From the NCBI GenBank assembly GCA_016713905.1, contig JADJOE010000003.1, positions 930,001 through 994,000 of the forward strand: DNA of 64,000 nt. Direction: 5' to 3'. The notes below the pieces were generated by a model. The model was not told the DNA's origin and searched no databases. It was given only the letters and a program-made list of their open reading frames with translations. Origin of the DNA: Candidatus Vicinibacter proximus. GTDB taxonomy: Bacteria; Bacteroidota; Bacteroidia; Chitinophagales; Saprospiraceae. Below are positions 17,878 to 26,764 of this stretch, in pieces; position 1 is the stretch's first letter; each line of letters starts with the position of its first letter. Both the position numbers and the translations under genes were made by a program.

Positions 17878-19461
17878 TTATAATAATTGGTATTCTGGTA
17901 AGGTGATTAGGTATTTCATCAAATTAGCAAATTGCCTTGGCACATCTGTTAGATCCAAACTCCAGGTACCATCTACAAAGTAGTTGCTTGGCACCCCGGA
18001 TTTAAATACTGCAATAGCATTTTGTACAATTTCTTCAGGAATGTCTAAAGTGAAGAAATACTCTATAACTTTTCGTACTATTAAATCAGGATCTTTAGAA
18101 TTTTCGGAAAGCACTTTCAAAAATTCTCTATACTTTAATTTAGTAGAATCATAAGGCAAATAATAATCAATGTGATCTCGATTGTAACGCCATCGATTTA
18201 CCAAAACAAATTCACTCAACCAAGATCTATATCCCTGCCAACCGGCCACATTAATAGGATTAAACAAAGTTTGTCCCAGGTTTGCTGTTTGGTTGTATAT
18301 CGCCCCCATTGCATCCCTGTTTAAGTTATTGATCGGGTCAGTCTTTCGCTGCCAATCGTATAAGAAATAATCTTCGTCTATTTTTAAATCCAAGGAACGA
18401 TAGAAATGTATGATATTATCAATATTACTCTTAATGACAACACCCATATTTTCCTCCTCAAAAAAATGCTCACTCTTAAATAGAGTTTTCAGCACTTCCA
18501 TGATGTCCCATTTTTGCATAAAGACCTGAGCCAGACCAGTAATAATTTCCTCGGGCGGAAATTGATACATGTAAAAACGATAAATCTTTGTACAGATAAA
18601 CCTGGCTATCTCATTTTTCTTGACATCAAAAATTGTATCGTGTACAAATTTATAATCTGGATTTCCATCCGTTGTGGTAGAAGGTGTAAAACTACGCCCC
18701 AACACTCGCTTGTTCCCAAAATCATGCCTGTTTTTATCAAAGAAAAACTGACCATAAATATTAGGCTCTATGTAAGATGTATTGTTACGATAAGCGTATA
18801 GATACCATCCGGTCAGAGCGCGAGCGACTTCAGCAACATCTTTCTCTGAATAATTACCTTCACCCATGGTAAACAATTCCATGAGTTCACGAGCATAGTT
18901 TTCATTGGGCGCATTTTTTGTATTCAATCGCCCATCGAGGTAATGGAGCATGGCTGGATTTCTTCCCATGTCTTCCACAAAGGTTTTAAAATTACCTAAA
19001 GCATTTTTATGTAAGGCATAATAATACTGAAAAACCCATGTAGGATAATATCCATAATTTTCTGCGCCTGTCACGAAATGATTTGACCAAAAAAGCACAA
19101 GTTTATGTCTTACGCCTTCGCGAATCATCCCATTAAACCACATTTGCACCAATTCTAAAAACTTATAGTAGGTGACTGTCCCATCCGAATTAAAAGTATT
19201 CTCCGTGGCCCATTGGTAAGTGTAATCTATTGTACTGACGCCAGATCTTTTTTCTCCAGGCAAGGGATGATCCTTAGCTGTTTGGAGCAAATAGTCTATG
19301 ATTACACCTGGCTTATTGGCTTTTGCTGCCTTAATCAGATTAATGGGTGCCCCATTGCATAATTTGTTATACAAATGATGTATTCGTCTTTCATTCCAGG
19401 GTTTTTCAGCTCTTGGTACATAGGGAGTGAGATCGCCTTTAAGACATGGATTGCTTGGCAT
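17878..19461 (-). CDS. DUF1800 domain-containing protein
   Basis: A 527-residue member of the DUF1800 family, recognisable by HLYNKLCNGA near the start, the HKLVLFWSNHFVTG motif, FKTFVEDMGRNPAMLHYLDG, NENYARELMELFTMGEG and the late NVAGWQGYRSWL. Members occur beside DUF1501 proteins in many Bacteroidota, Planctomycetota and Proteobacteria, with unknown function. No signal peptide is seen. A GTG eight codons upstream (19485) would also be possible, but ATG at 19461 fits the family start better. It is the first gene of the DUF1800-DUF1501-adhesin operon. Confidence 0.9.
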   Translation of the reverse strand: MPSNPCLKGDLTPYVPRAEKPWNERRIHHLYNKLCNGAPINLIKAAKANKPGVIIDYLLQTAKDHPLPGEKRSGVSTIDYTYQWATENTFNSDGTVTYYKFLELVQMWFNGMIREGVRHKLVLFWSNHFVTGAENYGYYPTWVFQYYYALHKNALGNFKTFVEDMGRNPAMLHYLDGRLNTKNAPNENYARELMELFTMGEGNYSEKDVAEVARALTGWYLYAYRNNTSYIEPNIYGQFFFDKNRHDFGNKRVLGRSFTPSTTTDGNPDYKFVHDTIFDVKKNEIARFICTKIYRFYMYQFPPEEIITGLAQVFMQKWDIMEVLKTLFKSEHFFEEENMGVVIKSNIDNIIHFYRSLDLKIDEDYFLYDWQRKTDPINNLNRDAMGAIYNQTANLGQTLFNPINVAGWQGYRSWLSEFVLVNRWRYNRDHIDYYLPYDSTKLKYREFLKVLSENSKDPDLIVRKVIEYFFTLDIPEEIVQNAIAVFKSGVPSNYFVDGTWSLDLTDVPRQFANLMKYLITLPEYQLL

Positions 19462-19630
19462 ATTTTGAACAATTTTACAGCCCACAATATACTGCTAAAA
19501 AATTGAAACAACAATGAATGGCAGCATTTTATACGGTGAGAAATAAAATTTAAAAACGATTTAATTGTAGAATTCCAAATACACAACTCTATTGAAATTT
19601 TAAAATTAAATCTAAATAAAGCAAAATTGT

Positions 19631-20284
19631 TCAAAATCTCATTTCGGGAATATCTCCTTCTACTATTAGCCTACCTTCTGTGGACTCGATAATATGTTCA
19701 ACACTGACTCCAGGTGCGCGTTCAATCAACTTAAAACCTTCAGAGGTAACATCTATTACGGCAAGTTCGGTTACAATCTTTTTTACACATCCTACACCAG
19801 TTAATGGCAGTGTACATTGTTTCAACAATTTGGATTCCCCAGCTTTATTAACATGCATCATAGCCACAATGATATTATCTGCAGAGGCTACGAGATCCAT
19901 TGCCCCACCCATTCCTTTTACCATTTTACCTGGAATTTTCCAGTTGGCAATATCTCCTGTTTCGGACACTTCCATAGCGCCCAATACAGTCAATTGCACA
20001 TGTTGTCCTCTGATCATGGCAAAGGAGGTTGCTGAATCAAACAAACTAGCTCCAGGCTTAAGTGTCACAGTCTGTTTTCCTGCATTGATCATATCAGGAT
20101 CTTCCTCCCCTTCGAAAGGAAAAGGGCCCATACCTAAAATCCCATTTTCAGATTGAAACTCAACGTGAATACCACTTGGAATATAATTTGCAACTAAAGT
20201 TGGAATTCCAATACCCAGGTTCACATACCAACCATCTCTCAATTCCTGAGCTATTCTCTTAGCTATACCTATTTTATCAAGCAT
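19631..20284 (-). CDS. scoB: 3-oxoacid CoA-transferase subunit B
   Basis: A 217-residue beta subunit of a family I CoA transferase, typically succinyl-CoA:3-ketoacid CoA-transferase, which moves CoA from succinyl-CoA to acetoacetate. Signatures are RIAQELRDGWYVNLGIGIPT and SENGILGMGP, which carries the catalytic glutamate. KGMGGAMDLV, LTGVGCVKKIVTELAVIDV and the C-terminal SVEHIIESTEG follow. It lies 11 bases after subunit A and is probably co-translated with it. The exact acyl substrate is not fixed by sequence alone. Confidence 0.93.
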   Translation of the reverse strand: MLDKIGIAKRIAQELRDGWYVNLGIGIPTLVANYIPSGIHVEFQSENGILGMGPFPFEGEEDPDMINAGKQTVTLKPGASLFDSATSFAMIRGQHVQLTVLGAMEVSETGDIANWKIPGKMVKGMGGAMDLVASADNIIVAMMHVNKAGESKLLKQCTLPLTGVGCVKKIVTELAVIDVTSEGFKLIERAPGVSVEHIIESTEGRLIVEGDIPEMRF

Positions 20285-20295
20285 AATTTGTCCAT

Positions 20296-20994
20296 TTATG
20301 ATTTTGACCGAACAGTTCTTTGTTCAATTCGCTTTTCGTAACCACTTCCTTGAAAAATCCTTTGAACAAAGATTCCAGGAGTATGTATCATGTTAGGATC
20401 TAGGGATCCGGGCTCCACTAATTCTTCTACCTCTGCAATAGTTATTTTTCCTGCCATCGCCATCATCGGATTAAAATTGCGAGCAGTTCCTTTATAGATT
20501 AAATTGCCAAATGTATCACCTTTCCAGGCCTTCACAATTGCAAAATCCGCTGTTAGTGCAGTTTCTAAAATATGCGGTTTTCCGTTGTAAATTCTGACTT
20601 CCTTACCTTTAGCGATCTCTGTTCCGTACCCCGCCGGTGTAAAAAAAGCAGGAATTCCTGCTCCTCCTGCCCTACAACGTTCTGCAAGACTACCTTGAGG
20701 AATTAAATCTACCTCAAGTTCACCTGAAAGCATTTGTCGTTCAAATTCGTCGTTCTCTCCTACGTAAGAAGATATCATCTTTTTGATCTGCCTTTGTTGT
20801 AGGAGTAAGCCAAGTCCAAAATCATCTACACCCGCATTATTCGAGATACAGATCAATTTATCGATTTTCTTCCGCACCAAAGCTGCAATACAATTTTCTG
20901 GAATTCCACACAATCCAAAGCCTCCTAGCATCAACGTCATTCCACTTTTTATATCGCTGATCGCATCATCTGGTCCATTTACCACTTTATTCAT
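20296..20994 (-). CDS. scoA: 3-oxoacid CoA-transferase subunit A
   Basis: A 232-residue alpha subunit, partner of the following subunit B gene. The family text is intact: MTLMLGGFGLCGIPENCIAAL (glycine-rich CoA loop), ISNNAGVDDFGLGLLL, MISSYVGEN, the glycine-rich GGAGIPAFFTPAGYGT and FNPMMAMAGKITIAEVEELVEPG. The start is chosen as ATG 20994 (MNKVV...), although ATG 21003 and a TTG at 21024 are in frame. A box resembling TAnnTTTG (CAACTTTG) lies at 21030-21037 on this strand. The operon is divergent from threonine aldolase. Confidence 0.92.
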   Translation of the reverse strand: MNKVVNGPDDAISDIKSGMTLMLGGFGLCGIPENCIAALVRKKIDKLICISNNAGVDDFGLGLLLQQRQIKKMISSYVGENDEFERQMLSGELEVDLIPQGSLAERCRAGGAGIPAFFTPAGYGTEIAKGKEVRIYNGKPHILETALTADFAIVKAWKGDTFGNLIYKGTARNFNPMMAMAGKITIAEVEELVEPGSLDPNMIHTPGIFVQRIFQGSGYEKRIEQRTVRSKS

Positions 20995-21079
20995 ATTTTG
21001 CATTTGATTTTTGGTCAATAACAATGCAACAAAGTTGACTGATTTCTACAATATTTTTAAATAATGCCATAAAATTATC

Positions 21080-22117
21080 ATGAACTATAGAATCAATTTG
21101 ATAAGTGACACAGTTACTAAACCAACTTCCTCCATGCTGAAGGCTATGTTAGAGGCAGAAGTTGGCGATGATGTATTTAGAGAAGACCCCACGGTCATAA
21201 AGTTGGAAGAAAAACTCTCAGGGATGTTTGGACTCGAATCTGGATTGTTTTGCCCATCCGGAACCATGGCGAATCAAATTGCGATCAAAGCACACACAAA
21301 ACCCTTGGATGAAATGCTCTGTGATATACATTCCCATGTTTTTCAGTTTGAAGTAGGTGGTTATGCTTTTCACAGTCAAATCGCAGTAAATATTTTGCAT
21401 GGAGAAAACGGCATCCTGAACGGGAACATGATTGAAGAAAATATTAAGGCAAAGTTTGATTGGTTGCCCAGAACCAAATTAGTGGTTATAGAAAATACCG
21501 TAAACAGAGCAGGCGGACAAGCATATAGTCTGGAACAACTTAAAGATGTATCTCGCACTTGCAGAAAAAATGGCCTAAGTCTTCATTTGGATGGGGCGCG
21601 TATTTTTAATGCTATGATTGCTTCCAAAACTACTCCAAATCAGATAGGTCCATTGGTGGATTCCATTTCAATATGTCTTTCGAAAGGTCTTGGCGCTCCA
21701 ATTGGTTCTGTGCTTATTGGGAACAAGCCTTTCATTGAAGAATGTCGGCGGATAAGAAAAGCAATGGGTGGCGGGATGAGACAGGTTGGTATATTGGCTG
21801 CCGCAGGAATTTATGCATTAGATCATCATCTGGAAAAATTAGTTACAGATCACGTTCATGCAAAAAAAATAGAAGAAACGCTTTTAAAACAGAGTTATAT
21901 CAGTAAGGTTATACCCGTACAAACAAATATAATCATCTTCGATCTTGCGGAACACATTTCTACTGATCTATTTATAAAGACAATGCGTGATCATGAAATA
22001 AATTGTACAGGGTTCGGAAAACGTTCAATCCGGCTGGTGACACATTTGGATATTTCTGAATCCATGGTTCAGGAGGTTTGTGAAACTTTGAATAAAATTA
22101 CATTCAAACAATTTTAG
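21080..22117 (+). CDS. ltaE: Low-specificity L-threonine aldolase
   Basis: A 345-residue PLP enzyme that splits threonine or allo-threonine to glycine and acetaldehyde. It starts INLISDTVTKPTSSMLKAML, has VGDDVFREDPTV and FCPSGTMANQIAIKAH, the aspartate-bearing LHLDGARIFNA, and SICLSKGLGAPIGSVL with the PLP lysine. RKAMGGGMRQVGILAAAG follows. The length is normal. It is a single gene, divergent from the CoA-transferase operon. No clear promoter box is seen immediately upstream. Confidence 0.94.
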   Translation: MNYRINLISDTVTKPTSSMLKAMLEAEVGDDVFREDPTVIKLEEKLSGMFGLESGLFCPSGTMANQIAIKAHTKPLDEMLCDIHSHVFQFEVGGYAFHSQIAVNILHGENGILNGNMIEENIKAKFDWLPRTKLVVIENTVNRAGGQAYSLEQLKDVSRTCRKNGLSLHLDGARIFNAMIASKTTPNQIGPLVDSISICLSKGLGAPIGSVLIGNKPFIEECRRIRKAMGGGMRQVGILAAAGIYALDHHLEKLVTDHVHAKKIEETLLKQSYISKVIPVQTNIIIFDLAEHISTDLFIKTMRDHEINCTGFGKRSIRLVTHLDISESMVQEVCETLNKITFKQF

Positions 22118-22605
22118 TCAACTTTTTGAATAATTCCGTTTTAAACTCTTGAATTTCTATCCCAATTCAAATTACCGTCAAATAAGTTTTAGTTGGCATT
22201 CGCAGCCAAATGCATATAGAATGCAAGTTCCATGCACAAAATGACCTGCCGTTCATTACTGGCTTAGCCATCAAAATCCATTCATTCATAGTGTGATTTT
22301 TTACTTGTGATATTCCCTTAGACACAAAATACATCTCATTAAAATGAAATTAAAATTAGTGTTAAAAAAAAAAGACTTAGAACTGATTAAAAATAAACTC
22401 AAAAAAAGTGTCGTAAAAATTATTGGATTTTTTCAAAATCAGATAAATACTAAACAACAATTGTCCAAATTAAAAAGCAAATTGGAGAATAGCGAGAGAA
22501 AAATTACAATAAAATTATCTAAAAAAGCTTCGGAAAAGAAAAAGGGGGTATAATTTCTATTGTGCAAAATAAATTAAAAAAAAGGGTGAATTCAATGTTG
22601 AAAAA
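22118..22605. other. Intergenic stretch with only a doubtful small ORF
   Basis: Between threonine aldolase and the nuclease gene nothing convincing is seen apart from a short lysine-rich frame at 22344-22553 and a small TTGGC/GCCAA hairpin near 22195. Confidence 0.6.
22344..22553 (+). CDS. Small lysine-rich hypothetical protein (doubtful)
   Basis: A 69-codon frame from an ATG, very rich in lysine (KKKDLELIKNKLKKS) and potentially helical or coiled coil. No family is recognised. Its composition mirrors the A-rich DNA, and no promoter or ribosome site is clear, so it may be a chance ORF. A small basic nucleic-acid-binding protein is the alternative. Confidence 0.25.
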   Translation: MKLKLVLKKKDLELIKNKLKKSVVKIIGFFQNQINTKQQLSKLKSKLENSERKITIKLSKKASEKKKGV

Positions 22606-23184
22606 TCATTTCCTTTTATTGATCTCATCCCTAATCTTTGCAGCCTTTTCGTAATCTTCGTCTGCAAGTACTTGTTGCAACATTTTATTTAATTCTTCTG
22701 TGGAGAATTTTTCAAAACTAGCCTCTGATCTACCTTGTTTTGTTGAACCGCCAATTTTTACTTGATCTTCAACATCTTCAAGAATAACCCCAGCACTTTC
22801 CATTATAAACTCATAGGTGTAAATAGGACAATTAAATCTTACAGCCATCGCTAAAGCATCAGAAGTGCGAGAATCGATTTCTATACTTTCCTCATCCTTT
22901 TCACAAATTAATTTCGAAAAGAAAATTCCTTCCACGAGATCGTTGATGATAATTTCTCTTATTTCGACACCGAAAGAGGACAACGCGTTCTTGAATAGAT
23001 CATGTGTTAAAGGTCGGTTTGGATTCATTCGCTCTAATACAACTGCAATAGCCTGAGCTTCAAAACCACCAATAACAATTGGAAGCCTTCTATTTCCTTC
23101 CACTTCTCCCAACACCACAGCATAATTCTGGGTCTGCGTCACACTGTGTGACAATGCGATGATTTCAAGCTCTATTTTACGCAT
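22606..23184 (-). CDS. Bifunctional nuclease (BFN/DUF151) family protein with UVR motif
   Basis: A 192-residue protein. Residues of about 1-135 match the DUF151/bifunctional nuclease domain (YAVVLGEVEGNRRLPIVIGG, EAQAIAVVLE, then the DSRTSDALAMAVRFNCPIY motif). The C-terminal 30 residues (EELNKMLQQVLADEDYEKAA) are a UvrB/UvrC-type UVR motif. This domain pair is standard in Bacteroidota. Plant BFN domains show RNase and DNase activity, but the bacterial role is unclear. The ATG at 23199 is also in frame; 23184 (MRKIELEI) is the usual family start. It follows etfA by about 50 bases on the same strand. Confidence 0.88.
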   Translation of the reverse strand: MRKIELEIIALSHSVTQTQNYAVVLGEVEGNRRLPIVIGGFEAQAIAVVLERMNPNRPLTHDLFKNALSSFGVEIREIIINDLVEGIFFSKLICEKDEESIEIDSRTSDALAMAVRFNCPIYTYEFIMESAGVILEDVEDQVKIGGSTKQGRSEASFEKFSTEELNKMLQQVLADEDYEKAAKIRDEINKRK

Positions 23185-23233
23185 TTGATCAGCCCCCATG
23201 TTCCTTAGTTAATTTATGAAAAAGTATTTTTAA

Positions 23234-24184
23234 TTATGCAGTTTTTGCCTTCCTTATGGCTTCATTAAGTTTTGGAACCACCTCAAAAAGATCTCCACAG
23301 ATTCCATAGTCTGCAGCCTTAAAAAAAGGTGCTTCCGGGTCCTTATTAATAACGATAATGTTTCGAGAATTGTTTACCCCGGCCAAATGTTGAATGGCCC
23401 CAGAAATACCAATAGCAATATAAACATTTGGTCTGATGGCTATTCCAGTTTGCCCAACATGTTCATGGTGGGGCCTCCACCCTACATCCGCAACAGGTCT
23501 GCTACAGGCAGTTGTTGCGCCAAGCAAATCAGCAAGCTCTTCAATCATATTCCAGTTGGATGGATCTTTCATTCCCCTTCCTGCAGAAACTACAATTGCT
23601 GCTTCAGTCAATGGTGTTTTTCCTTTAACTAATTTTTTCTCAACTGTAGTTATTTTAGATTCCGATAAAATAATATTTATAGGTAGTGTTGATGAAACTT
23701 CATTAGTGGTGGGATCTGCTGAAATACTGTTGGGCACAACGGTGACAATTCCCCCATCTTGATTGAATCCATAAAAAGCAAAAGCTTTTCCGGAAAAAAC
23801 TGTTTTTTTGAACAAAAGTTTTTCCTCTTTTATAACCCCTACAGCTCCTGAGATTAAGCCTCTACCACTTTTCACAGCAATTTGGCCTGCAACAGTCTTA
23901 CCCATACTGGAATGACTTAAAAGAAAATAATTTGGTTCCAATTTCACAATTGCCTCAGATAGTGCATTCGAAATTTGATCACTTCCACAATTTGCCGCAC
24001 CGGTAATTTGATAAACTTCTTTAACACCAAAAACCCCTAAATTTATTGTAAGTTCTTGGGTTCCAAAATAAATTGCCTTTACCTCTCCGGAATTATATGA
24101 AGAGATGGTTTGGGCAAAATTTAAGGCCTCAAGGCTGCTTTTTTTTGGTTGATAATCATTGTGTTCTATAAAGACTAAGATCAT
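23234..24184 (-). CDS. etfA: Electron transfer flavoprotein subunit alpha
   Basis: A 316-residue alpha subunit. The C-terminal FAD domain is complete: VVSAGRGMKDPSNW, GATTACSRPVADVGW, QTGIAIRPNVYIAIGISGA and the final KDPEAPFFKAADYGICGDL. With EtfB it carries electrons from acyl-CoA dehydrogenases to the quinone pool. It lies 8 bases after etfB in a two-gene operon. Confidence 0.96.
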   Translation of the reverse strand: MILVFIEHNDYQPKKSSLEALNFAQTISSYNSGEVKAIYFGTQELTINLGVFGVKEVYQITGAANCGSDQISNALSEAIVKLEPNYFLLSHSSMGKTVAGQIAVKSGRGLISGAVGVIKEEKLLFKKTVFSGKAFAFYGFNQDGGIVTVVPNSISADPTTNEVSSTLPINIILSESKITTVEKKLVKGKTPLTEAAIVVSAGRGMKDPSNWNMIEELADLLGATTACSRPVADVGWRPHHEHVGQTGIAIRPNVYIAIGISGAIQHLAGVNNSRNIIVINKDPEAPFFKAADYGICGDLFEVVPKLNEAIRKAKTA

Positions 24185-24192
24185 ATTATGGA

Positions 24193-24933
24193 TTAAATAA
24201 TTTTTAAATCATTTTTTAAAATCGATACCAATTCATCCATATTGGATGGGTCTATCATTCGGACTGAAGTTTTAACAGGAGGCTGCTCAAACCGACTAAC
24301 ACTCACTTTTTGCACAGAAGAAACAGGGGTAATTACTTCCAATGGCTTCTTTTTAGCATCCATGATTCCCTTCATATTTGGGATTCGCTGTTCTGCCAAA
24401 CCTTTTGCTGCAGAAAGAATAAATGGAAGGTTAACTTTAAGCACCTCAACCCCTCCTTCGATTTCAACTTGAAGCGTAGCAGTATTTCCTTCCAGTTCTA
24501 AGTGATTAGCATAGGACAAAAAAGGAAGATTAAGCATGGCCGCAAGCAAAGCCCCCATTTCAGAACCGTTGTGGTCAATAGTCTCTTTACCTAGAAAAAT
24601 AATGTCGTAATTCTTAGGACCTGCATAGGCAGCAAGCTGAGTTGCCGTATCCATTGAATCAAGGGGTTCTTTGTCTATCCTAAAAGCAGCATCTGCACCA
24701 ATTGCAAGCGCTTTTCTTAAAATCATTTCAGAACTTGAGGTACCAACATGAACAACATCTACCTGGCCGCCAAACTTTTCTTTCAATTCTAAAGCCCTCA
24801 CTAAAGCATACCACTCATCATAAGGGTTCATAATAAATTGAACACCATCTTCAACTAAACGAGTTCCACTGGCATCAAAACTGATTTTGGAAGTGGTATC
24901 GGGTGTTTTACTAATACAAACTAAAAGATTCAT
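24193..24933 (-). CDS. etfB: Electron transfer flavoprotein subunit beta
   Basis: A 246-residue beta subunit: VCISKTPDTTSKISFD at the start, FIMNPYDEWYALVRALELKE, the AMP-binding stretch IIFLGKETIDHNGSEMGALL, and GLAEQRIPNMKGIMDAKKKP near the end. It is the first gene of the etfBA operon, with an exact -7 box 18 bases before the ATG. It acts with EtfA in fatty-acid or amino-acid oxidation. Confidence 0.96.
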   Translation of the reverse strand: MNLLVCISKTPDTTSKISFDASGTRLVEDGVQFIMNPYDEWYALVRALELKEKFGGQVDVVHVGTSSSEMILRKALAIGADAAFRIDKEPLDSMDTATQLAAYAGPKNYDIIFLGKETIDHNGSEMGALLAAMLNLPFLSYANHLELEGNTATLQVEIEGGVEVLKVNLPFILSAAKGLAEQRIPNMKGIMDAKKKPLEVITPVSSVQKVSVSRFEQPPVKTSVRMIDPSNMDELVSILKNDLKII

Positions 24934-24951
24934 CAGATAAAATTAGAGTAA

Positions 24952-24959
24952 CAAAGATA
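24952..24959 (-). promoter_or_regulatory. -7 box before etfBA
   Basis: TATCTTTG on the minus strand, an exact TAnnTTTG, ends 18 bases before the etfB ATG at 24933. Confidence 0.55.
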
Positions 24960-24991
24960 TGTGTTTAATTTGTGATACATTTCCAAAAAAT

Positions 24992-25315
24992 ATGAATAGG
25001 TTAGACACTTTGAATCAATTACTTAAGAAAGACCCAAAAAGCAGTTTCCTCTTATTTGCCATTGCAAAGGAATATGAAACACTTAACGATTACCAGAGTG
25101 CTGTAAAATTCTATAAAGAACTATCCATTAATGACCCGGATTACACAGGCTGCTATTACCACTTTGCTAAAGCATTGTTTAAATTACAATACAAAAAAGA
25201 GGGCATGGAAATCATTGATAACGGTCTTGTTATCTGTACCAAAAACAATCAGCTCCATGATCTCTCAGAATTAAAAAATTTAAAAATGAATTTACTTATT
25301 GAGGATTACGATTAG
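24992..25315 (+). CDS. Small TPR-like protein
   Basis: A 107-residue protein made of about two to three tetratricopeptide helices (LFAIAKEYETLNDYQSAVKF, then DPDYTGCYYHFAKALFKL). It is probably a cytoplasmic protein-protein adaptor; the partner is unknown. An upstream ATG at 24959 is in frame but falls in the divergent promoter region, so ATG 24992 is preferred. The stop codon shares bases with the convergent purC stop (25312-25315). Confidence 0.75.
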   Translation: MNRLDTLNQLLKKDPKSSFLLFAIAKEYETLNDYQSAVKFYKELSINDPDYTGCYYHFAKALFKLQYKKEGMEIIDNGLVICTKNNQLHDLSELKNLKMNLLIEDYD

Positions 25316-26262
25316 TCTAAAAGATTGATGAGATTTCTTTTAATTCGAGCATTTACATCTTCCAAAACCGGTTTCTCAAATTGTTTGCCTGTAATTTTTT
25401 CATACAAATCAACATACCTTCTGGATATTTCCCATACAAATGCATCTGGCATATGTGGCATAAGTTGCCCTTCCTTCCCTTGAAAACCATGATCCATCAG
25501 CCATTCCCGGACAAATTCTTTGGACAATTGAATCTGTGGTTCTCCATTTAATTGTCTCTCCAAATAGCCTTCGGATAAAAAGTATCTTGAACTGTCAGGG
25601 GTGTGTATCTCATCCATCAAGACTAAATCATGATCGTGATACCCAAATTCATATTTGGTATCCACCAGGATCAATCCTTGTTTGTTGGCTAATTCCTGCC
25701 CCCTTTGGAACAGCTGTATGCTAATCTTATAAATTTTGTCCAGCTCATTTTTTGTCAGTATTTTCCTTTCCAGAATCTCTTCATAGGAAATATCTTCATC
25801 ATGCCCTGCCGAAGCTTTTGTGGTTGGTGTAACCAAAGGGTTGGAAAATCTATCAGATTCGTTCAACCCATCAGGCATCGTTACCCCACAAATTTGTCTT
25901 TGACCAGTTTTATATGTACGCCAGGCATGTCCAGCTAAATAACCTCTCACCACTAACTCTATAGGCACGGGATTACATTTAATTCCAATTGAGACATTTG
26001 GATCAGGACTTGATTTCAACCAAACTGGACAAATGTCTCTTACCGCATCTAAGAAATAACATGCAATCTGATTAAGCACCTGCCCCTTATAAGGAATTGG
26101 CCTCGGTAAAATGCAATCAAATGCAGAAATTCTATCTGTGGTGATCATTAACAACTCATCTCCAAGGTCATAAACATCCCGAACCTTGCCATGATAAAGA
26201 GAGCGTTGATTTTTAAAAACATAGTCAGTACTGCCGAGACAGACTTTTTCGGGTAAAGTCAT
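25312..26262 (-). CDS. purC: Phosphoribosylaminoimidazole-succinocarboxamide synthase (SAICAR synthetase)
   Basis: A 316-residue enzyme of purine synthesis that joins CAIR and aspartate with ATP. Motifs are YHGKVRDVYDLGDELLMITT, RISAFDCILPRPIPYKGQVL, VELVVRGYLAGHAWRTYK and DTKYEFGYHDHDLVLMDEIH. The longer eukaryote-like form is usual in Bacteroidota. An upstream ATG (26304) would overlap the preceding gene, while ATG 26262 (MTLPEKV) lies 13 bases after its stop and fits the family. It is probably in an operon with the gene before it. Confidence 0.95.
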   Translation of the reverse strand: MTLPEKVCLGSTDYVFKNQRSLYHGKVRDVYDLGDELLMITTDRISAFDCILPRPIPYKGQVLNQIACYFLDAVRDICPVWLKSSPDPNVSIGIKCNPVPIELVVRGYLAGHAWRTYKTGQRQICGVTMPDGLNESDRFSNPLVTPTTKASAGHDEDISYEEILERKILTKNELDKIYKISIQLFQRGQELANKQGLILVDTKYEFGYHDHDLVLMDEIHTPDSSRYFLSEGYLERQLNGEPQIQLSKEFVREWLMDHGFQGKEGQLMPHMPDAFVWEISRRYVDLYEKITGKQFEKPVLEDVNARIKRNLINLLD

Positions 26263-26275
26263 AAATTTAAAAGTC

Positions 26276-26704
26276 TTAAATATTTCTAACCAAATTCCGG
26301 TCAAGGATAATATCCTTAAGCTCTTTTAAAGCAGCATATTCATGTGGAAGCACTTTCTTAAAAGCCTCTTTGGAAGCTAAATAAACTCCGGAACTCAGAT
26401 CCGGAATAAGATCTTTAATCTTTCCCTTAACTTTATTAATGTCCTGGCTGATTAGGCTTCGGATCCTGGGAATGTCATGATAATCCCCTTCTATTGCCAC
26501 ATTATGAATGTTTTTACCATCCGGATCTTCAGATTGAAATTGAATGATTGAATCCAATTGAGAAAGAGTATGATGATCCAGATGGTATTGGCCCTCAACA
26601 AAATTAACTTGATTTTGAGTGGGATTTTGTTGCAGCAAAAGGATTTCTAATCCTTTTTCATGCATTCGGTATACAATTAGTCTAATTTGATTTCTTACCG
26701 TCAT
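26276..26704 (-). CDS. Nudix-like protein lacking the Nudix box
   Basis: A 142-residue protein. The first strand, RNQIRLIVYRMHEKGLEILLLQ, looks like the start of a Nudix hydrolase. However, the catalytic box (GX5EX7REUXEEXGU) is not present; the equivalent region reads GQYHLDHHTLSQLDSIIQFQ. It is therefore either a catalytically dead Nudix fold or an unrelated protein. It lies directly downstream of rpoD and 13 bases before purC. A -7 box stands only five bases before its ATG, pointing to a leaderless message if that start is right. Confidence 0.65.
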   Translation of the reverse strand: MTVRNQIRLIVYRMHEKGLEILLLQQNPTQNQVNFVEGQYHLDHHTLSQLDSIIQFQSEDPDGKNIHNVAIEGDYHDIPRIRSLISQDINKVKGKIKDLIPDLSSGVYLASKEAFKKVLPHEYAALKELKDIILDRNLVRNI

Positions 26705-26709
26705 GTGGC

Positions 26710-26717
26710 CAAAGTTA
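26710..26717 (-). promoter_or_regulatory. -7 box before Nudix-like gene / purC
   Basis: TAACTTTG on the minus strand is an exact match, with five bases between it and the ATG at 26704. Transcription would begin at about the start codon. Confidence 0.45.
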
Positions 26718-26764
26718 TATCTTTTTTACATATGATAAAAACTAGTCCTACAAATAATTAAAAA

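Noticed and set aside
22344..22553. Lysine-rich small ORF as a real basic DNA-binding protein
   Set aside because: Composition follows the A-rich DNA and no homologue or start signal is recognised; kept only as a doubtful feature.
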